Positions 58,203-64,000 of a stretch of DNA of 64,000 nt are shown one piece after another. The position numbers were made by a program, and so were the translations under genes. The DNA comes from Phytophthora colocasiae. Its lineage: Eukaryota > Oomycota > Peronosporomycetes > Peronosporales > Peronosporaceae. The notes beneath the pieces are model-generated. The model was not told the DNA's origin, ran no database searches, and worked only from the letters and a program-made list of their open reading frames with translations. The stretch is from positions 709,001 to 773,000 of the forward strand of contig JAGKQI010000079.1 of NCBI GenBank assembly GCA_018806915.1, written 5' to 3'. Position 1 is the stretch's first letter. Each line of letters begins with the position of its first letter.

Positions 58203-58845
58203 CGTTGGAGACACGCAGTGCAACAATCTCCGGAAGTACGACAATGTACTGTGACAACATTAATTTACATCGATGGCAGAACAACATTGACATTAAAAGA
58301 CGTATTTATATTGAGTTTAGTAATGACGATGTCAACTCTTCACATAGCGTATTTGCATACAAGACTTTATACTCTAACGCGTAGAGATATAGGCGTGAGC
58401 ACACCACGTCAACTTGGTACGTCTATATGCCAGATTTAGTGCATGACGACTTGTGCTTGGACGACTTCTTCGCATGCCTCAACCTTGGTCTGACCAGCCG
58501 TCGTGGACGCCACTATGTTGTGCCTTTGGACGATGCGCCCTCGGCCCTGCAGGTATCGTCGCCATCTCGAATGACACCGTTGTCTTGCTGTTGACAGTTT
58601 GAAGCACAAAAAGTAGCATAAAATTCTAAAACCTACCTTGCGAAAGTAAACACAGCATAAAATCTGCTTAAAAGGACGCGTTTAGTGACGATGTTGATCC
58701 GCCATCGATTCAAATATTTTTGTTGTCGTGCCGAAAGAAAGTAGATCCTTTCAACGCTCGCCATTGAATGACTGCCCGATCTAAATGTTTTGCCTGTACA
58801 TCTACGATTTATCTTTGGACCTTCCAACACCATGTCGATGATGTT
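58203..58845. other. Gene-free stretch after the P-loop gene
   Basis: About 640 bases; nothing supportable. Confidence 0.4.
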
Positions 58846-59330
58846 TTACCATTGACCTATCAATACTACAGTAGTACTAAACTCGAGATATATAATAAGC
58901 ACTGACGCCGTCACGCGGTGTTCTTCCCTGAGCTTCTCCTTCTCCAGATCGAGCAGGTGGCTCATGGCTTGTCGTAGCTGCTTCTCTTCTTCGTTCTTGG
59001 CCTCCAGCCCAATAGCAATGCGGTGCAAACGCACATCTTGCTCGAACCGACAAAACCGAATCTTGTCGACGTTTGCCACATGCTCCCCAGACTTGTACGC
59101 ACGTTCCAAGTGCTGTCGCTGAGAGGTCTCTCGCTGGCGTAGTTCCAGTAAGTGATTCTTCAGTGAGAGTTTATACCGGAGATACTGAGCTTGAGCCTTC
59201 GATGTTGCCTCGTGCTGCCTCGTTTTGGGAAGTAGAGGATAGAGAGACTTGGATGTATCACGTCGGGTGGTACGAGAAAAGGATGCTCGCTCAGGAGCGT
59301 GAGGATCCTCTCGTGCAACCTTCTTTTTTA
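58846..59330 (-). pseudogene. Coiled-coil protein fragment flanked by direct repeats
   Basis: An open frame without ATG encodes a long charged helix (KAQAQYLRYKLSLKNHLLELRQ, KNEEEKQLRQAMSHLLDLEKEK). The frame is closed upstream by a stop near 59345. It lies between two similar ~58-base sequences (58847-58905 and 59489-59547), so it may be a gene fragment carried by a mobile unit. No family recognised. Confidence 0.35.
58847..58905 (+). repeat. Left copy of ~58-bp direct repeat
   Basis: CATTGACCTATCAATACTAC ... AGTACTAAACTC ... AAGCAC; matches 59489-59547 with a few changes. Confidence 0.7.
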
Positions 59331-59488
59331 CTGGGTGTCAATTCATTGTCTTCTTCAGCCTCCTGGTGGTTGGCACTCTTTCGAGGAGTAACAGGCTTCT
59401 GGGCGGGAATGTTCTCGCTTAGTCAAGAATTCTCGCGATCTCCGACATCTTCAGCCGCAGCTTCGTCTTCTTTGTGCTCGGGAACAAC

Positions 59489-59547
59489 TTATCATTGACC
59501 TCTCAAATACTACTACTGTAGTACTAAACTCAAGGTAAGCACTACAC
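59489..59547 (+). repeat. Right copy of ~58-bp direct repeat
   Basis: CATTGACCTCTCAAATACTA ... AGTACTAAACTC ... AAGCAC; paired with 58847-58905. The two copies flank the coiled-coil fragment in the same orientation. Confidence 0.7.
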
Positions 59548-59700
59548 CTCGAGCTGATCAGCTGACAGGGAATCGAAGCCGTCAGCAGCCACAAAAACTT
59601 TCCCTAGCGCAACTACACAGCAGAACGCCGGGCAGCGTAGCAGGTTAAAGCAGCATTGTGATGGTGTAGCGTAAGGGTTGCGTAGCAGAACGTCGAGCAG

Positions 59701-59999
59701 CGTACCAGGTAGAACAGCCTAGTAGGTAGGGCAGCGTAGCAGGTTATAGCAGCATTGCGACCAGGTTCGAGTAGCGTAGCAGGTTATAGCAGCATTGTGA
59801 CCAGTAGGGCTCCAGCAACGTAACGGGTAGCGTAGCAGATCGTCGACCAGCGTACCAGGTAGAACAGCCTAGTAGGTAGGGCAGCGTAGCAGGTTATAGC
59901 AGCATTGCGACCAGGTTCGAGTAGCGTAGCAGGTTATAGCAGCATTGTGACCAGTAGGGCTCAAGCAGCGTAACGGGTAGCGTGGCAGCCAGTAGAACG
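59701..59999 (+). repeat. Left 150-bp tandem array (two units)
   Basis: CGTACCAGGTAGAACAGCCT starts at 59701 and again at 59851. Each unit contains two GCAGGTTATAGCAGCATTG words. The unit occurs inverted in the right arm. Confidence 0.9.
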
Positions 60000-60059
60000 T
60001 CGAGTAGCGTAGCAGCCAGCAAAGGTCGAGCAGCGTAGTCAGCAATTTCGTGTAGTGCA

Positions 60060-60795
60060 CGTCGAGCAGGGCGTCAGGACATTGGGTAATGGGGACTTGA
60101 GGGGGCTTGGTGAAATTGAAAATGAGGCTCCGCTTTGCGATTCTTACCGCGAGGATCGCGCACATGAGGTTGGCTAGAGCTTCAACTTGCTGGCCAATTA
60201 GCACTCGTCATTTTACGCTAGCGCCTCTTATTGGCGGAATCGTCAGAGCGAACCCGCCGGGGAAAAGCTTGGCTTGGAAAAGCGCGCGGAAACACGTATA
60301 GTGGGCCTTGCGACCGCGTAGGAATCATGTTGGCTTCAAGTTCAACCTCAACATATGATTACTATAATACTCACACTATACTATTGATATTACTATACGT
60401 GGCGAAGAGTGCGTTTGTACTTGCGATAGTATGAACCCTGACAATAAAATGTCAACTGCGAAGAAACGTCGACTTGAGATTTCAATTATCAGCGATGGTC
60501 TGCATTTCACTCACTTTCTGTAGTCCGCCATGGGGACGATGATTAAACGCAGTTGCAGTAGTTAGTGGTAGCTCACGGGTGGCACGACCGTGCAGAAGCC
60601 GCCCGGAAAAATTGACCGTTTTGAAGTTGTTGCTAGAACTTCACAGCCGGCTACGAAAGCGCATTCAGGGACGTGGGCACCCACGTTGAAGCTCCCAGTC
60701 CGGCTCGGCGTGGCTTTAGTGTCATAGACCTCTATCGATGATACCGCAGCCAAGACTGCTGCCTCATGTTGTGAGGATGTTTAACTTTATCGATG
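60060..60795 (+). repeat. Left inverted arm, unique part
   Basis: Reverse complement of 62590-63325. No gene supported; short open frames are mirrored in the other arm. Contains an AT-rich centre (60340-60440). Confidence 0.9.
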
Positions 60796-62589
60796 TTCAT
60801 ACACAGTCGCCTTGCACCTATGCTACTACGTTTGTATCAATTCTAACTTCGCGGAAATCCATATGCGTTGTCTTCGAAGGTTTGCGTTCGGGCTCAAAAC
60901 CCAAACACGTAAGCACTTCTGATTAACCAGCTTCGCCGTCAATGTTCCAATCCGATGAGTGTCGAAACAAGACATGATAATGGCTTCAAAGGAAGCCTGC
61001 ATAGGCGGGATACTTGGCGCCACCGCTTGTTTCGCCGAAGTAAATGTCGTTGTGCAGCCTCCACGTTGCGTGGTCGCAGTGTGTATTTTTCCAGTGTATC
61101 AACAAGATCTCGTGATATTCTCTCCGGCCTCTGGCAATATCGCTGTTGCCACAGAGAATACCGCAGAGAATAGAGGCGCAATTCAACTACGCATGCATCG
61201 ACTAAGACAGCGTTCGCAATGTGACACAACGACAGCGTTATGACCATGCGCAACATCTATCTAGACGCGTGATGAGGTATATTGAGTTACTTCCAAAGAG
61301 TCCTACAGACCTAGACTGGTCTAAGGACCGGTACAAGTCCAACCTTGATGGCCGAGCCGTCTAATTTCCGACCGGGGAGATCCAGGACAAACTCTACAAC
61401 GAAATAGCGACAGCGACTACGACTACGACTACGACGATACGGACCTACGTGCATTCGCCGAAGGCTTAAGATGGCCGGAGGATCTGCTGCGCTGTTACCA
61501 AAGCCTCTCGGACGTCTCAGTGTATCAGATGATGACCCGGCGGCCTTCGGCGTCGCTTGCGTACGCTGTCTGTGTTCGCTGACCTTCAGTGTCAGTACTC
61601 GCAATTTGAACCGCCTATGCTCTGTGTCATTATCGTTCGTTTGGGTATCGAAAGCCACTAGCACTGCGAAAATGGTTGGCTCTGGAACCATTTTCGACGT
61701 GGTTCCATGAAACCCAACACGAACGATAATGACAGTCCCGGACCTAGTGGAGCTAGGCGGTTTTATTTAAGGACGTAAGCTCGAGAGCTAGTACGCAAGC
61801 TGACGCCGAAGGTCTTGCGGGTAACATGCTGCTACACAAGCCAGCTTCCGAGACTTCCACTGGTAAAGGATACGTCTAGTGACAAGATGTCGTCCTCGAC
61901 TCTTAAGATCAAGAGTAGTTCGGTAACCCCAAATACTCAGTTGTGACAGTCTAGTCTTATATTTCTCCAAGAACACAAAGCCTTACAAAAACATTTGACG
62001 CAACTACAACCTCCAGCAGGCTCGCAATCTGCCTCGCTGAGTGACCGGCTACATTCTACTCATCATATCCCTGAATCTACCACTGGTTCGCGAGCCGTTG
62101 CTGAAAAATGAAACGACATTTCCAACACTAGCGCGTTAGATAGATGAATGCGCATCCAAAGTCGTATTGGGACATTGGGCATCGAACCCAACGCTGTTAG
62201 CCTAAAACTGCATGCACGTGGCGAACCCTCGTTATCATAGTTGTCTCTGTGGCCAGCGTGCAGTTTGCCATTGACCCACAGCACAGCATCAAACCTTTCA
62301 CCATCTTGTTGATACACATCCACTTATAAATTTTGTATTCTCGTGAACGTCACGAGAATACACAACCTTGATTCAACGTGGAGAACAAGCGACTAAAACG
62401 CCAAGGATGATTACGTCCCCGCTAAAATTAATCAACTTCTTCTTCTTCTCTGTGGTAGATTGACGGACTATGATTAATATGGTATAAGCTGGTTTAAAAG
62501 CAGAAGATCTTCAGCGGCATGTTGTCTTTCTGTACCAGCACTACTAATGAAATTCATACGACGCACTCTGCAGACTGGACAGGCGCGTC
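60796..62589. other. Spacer between the inverted arms
   Basis: 1.8 kb without a recognisable gene. Holds an inverted repeat pair around 61626-61641 and 61719-61734 (GTCATTATCGTTCG/CGAACGATAATGAC), with an inner hairpin (GAAAATGGTT...AACCATTTTC), and a perfect hairpin at 62335-62361. Confidence 0.6.
62335..62361. repeat. Perfect 12-bp hairpin
   Basis: GTATTCTCGTGA, loop ACG, TCACGAGAATAC. Located in the foldback spacer; role unknown. Confidence 0.85.
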
Positions 62590-63325
62590 CATCGATAAAG
62601 TTAAACATCCTCACAACATGAGGCAGCAGTCTTGGCTGCGGTATCATCGATAGAGGTCTATGACACTAAAGCCACGCCGAGCCGGACTGGGAGCTTCAAC
62701 GTGGGTGCCCACGTCCCTGAATGCGCTTTCGTAGCCGGCTGTGAAGTTCTAGCAACAACTTCAAAACGGTCAATTTTTCCGGGCGGCTTCTGCACGGTCG
62801 TGCCACCCGTGAGCTACCACTAACTACTGCAACTGCGTTTAATCATCGTCCCCATGGCGGACTACAGAAAGTGAGTGAAATGCAGACCATCGCTGATAAT
62901 TGAAATCTCAAGTCGACGTTTCTTCGCAGTTGACATTTTATTGTCAGGGTTCATACTATCGCAAGTACAAACGCACTCTTCGCCACGTATAGTAATATCA
63001 ATAGTATAGTGTGAGTATTATAGTAATCATATGTTGAGGTTGAACTTGAAGCCAACATGATTCCTACGCGGTCGCAAGGCCCACTATACGTGTTTCCGCG
63101 CGCTTTTCCAAGCCAAGCTTTTCCCCGGCGGGTTCGCTCTGACGATTCCGCCAATAAGAGGCGCTAGCGTAAAAATGACGAGTGCTAATTGGCCAGCAAG
63201 TTGAAGCTCTAGCCAACCTCATGTGCGCGATCCTCGCGGTAAGAATCGCAAAGCGGAGCCTCATTTTCAATTTCACCAAGCCCCCCTCAAGTCCCCCATT
63301 ACCCAATGTCCTGACGCCCTGCTCG
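62590..63325 (-). repeat. Right inverted arm, unique part
   Basis: Reverse complement of 60060-60795, with two C-run expansions near 63280-63300 compared with the left arm. Confidence 0.9.
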
Positions 63326-63388
63326 ACGTGCACTACACGAAATTGCTGACTACGCTGCTCGACCTTTGCTGGCTGCTACGCTACTCGA

Positions 63389-63725
63389 CGTTCTACTGGC
63401 TGCTACGCTACCCGTTACGCTGCTTGAGCCCTACTGGTCACAATGCTGCTATAACCTGCTACGCTACTCGAACCTGGTCGCAATGCTGCTATAACCTGCT
63501 ACGCTGTCCTACCTACTAGGCTGTTCTACCTGGTACGCTGGTCGACGATCTGCTACGCTACCCGTTACGTTGCTGGAGCCCTACTGGTCACAATGCTGCT
63601 ATAACCTGCTACGCTACTCGAACCTGGTCGCAATGCTGCTATAACCTGCTACGCTGCCCTACCTACTAGGCTGTTCTACCTGGTACGCTGCGACGATCTG
63701 CTACGCTACCCTTGCTGGAGCCCTA
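63389..63725 (-). repeat. Right 150-bp tandem array
   Basis: CTACCTGGTACG ends units at 63538 and 63688 (150 bases apart). The next unit has a 6-base deletion and is then broken at about 63726. Array sequence returns at about 63970 and leaves the window. Confidence 0.88.
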
Positions 63726-63968
63726 CTTGGTGCCGGATCAAACGCCACAAGAAAAGTTCTTCCAGACTTTCGTCGATGGGGATTTGAGGATTCTGTACCC
63801 CAAGCCGAACCTTCAGTTTTTCTTGGGTTTTAAGAGCTTTGGACGTTAGAATTGGTGGAGGAAGTTGTACTCTTGGAGTGCAGAGGAACAGGAGGTTTTG
63901 GACGAGGAGCAAGTCGATGGAACTTCTGAGGAATGGAAATACACTCACAGTCTTGTGTCTTTTCAGTA
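63726..63968 (-). other. Insert inside the right tandem array
   Basis: About 245 bases unlike the array. On the minus strand a frame reads LPPPILTSKALKTQEKLKVR, possibly the start of a retroelement gag; no TSD identified. Confidence 0.35.
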
Positions 63969-64000
63969 CAACGCTACCCGTTACGCCGCTTGAGCCCTAC

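Larger units (their letters stand above)
59590..64000. mobile_element. Foldback-type element: long inverted arms with tandem arrays
   Basis: Left arm (59701-60795) and right arm (62590-63688 and beyond) are inverted copies of about 1.1 kb, nearly identical apart from homopolymer length changes. The inner boundary is at CATCGATAAAG. Each outer part is a 150-base tandem array. The spacer is 60796-62589. The right array runs to the window end, interrupted by about 245 unrelated bases (63726-63968). This layout resembles foldback transposons; no transposase is recognised. Confidence 0.75.

Noticed and set aside
62160..62245. tRNA-like T arm (GGTTCGATGCCC on minus)
   Set aside because: No A box or acceptor stem found; a single motif is not enough.
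60562..62823. Identical 63-codon frames in both foldback arms
   Set aside because: They are the same sequence seen twice because the arms are inverted copies; no conserved domain and no start context.
59701..63725. CRISPR-like array
   Set aside because: The repeats are 150-base direct tandems without unique spacers, in a eukaryotic foldback element.

Overview
The window reads as nuclear DNA of a plant-pathogenic oomycete, most likely a Phytophthora. The reasons are a dense cluster of elicitin-like genes, two secreted RXLR/EER-type effector genes with oomycete-style initiator motifs, compact introns, a MYND protein, a fimbrin, and transposon families typical of these genomes (Ty3/gypsy, MULE, PIF/Harbinger, pogo/Tc1-mariner, tRNA-derived SINE). 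The species cannot be named from the sequence alone.

Layout. 1-1205 is a frameshifted pogo-type transposase running in from outside the window. About 1540-7360 is a Mutator-like element whose product combines a FAR1-like zinc domain, a MULE DDE transposase, a SWIM finger and a Ulp1-type cysteine peptidase; its introns are built from repeats of TGTTGCT. 8169-11214 holds two tandem BAHD-like acyltransferases and 11256-11738 a Swi3/TIPIN replication-fork protein. From 11964 to 31099 there are ten elicitin-like loci with one to three elicitin domains, S/T-rich linkers and hydrophobic tails that suggest GPI anchoring. One of them is split by a complete chromodomain Ty3/gypsy element (16204-21616, 5-bp target duplication, LTRs identical by eye), and a PIF/Harbinger element with perfect 16-bp terminal repeats and both genes open (26074-29097) sits between two others.

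31724-34420 is a fimbrin with an unusual QWPP-repeat insert. 35-43 kb is a small-transposon zone: pogo remnants, a 992-bp Tc1/mariner derivative with 69-bp perfect terminal repeats, two related TA-flanked MITEs, a SINE with 14-bp target duplications and a poly-C tail, and a hairpin array. Between and beside these lie two paralogous secreted effectors and the MYND-finger gene. A 9.2-kb Ty3/gypsy element (44969-54149) is nested in an older gag gene.

The last 10 kb holds a decayed single-pass membrane protein gene, a small minus-strand reading frame, a P-loop kinase-like gene, a coiled-coil remnant, and a large foldback structure. Its two ~1.1-kb inverted arms each end in a 150-bp tandem array and surround a 1.8-kb spacer.

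The host genes are mostly secreted surface or effector proteins, which fits the gene-sparse, repeat-rich compartments known in Phytophthora; transposons have inserted repeatedly among them. Single-base reading-frame breaks occur in several otherwise intact genes and may be real decay or assembly error.
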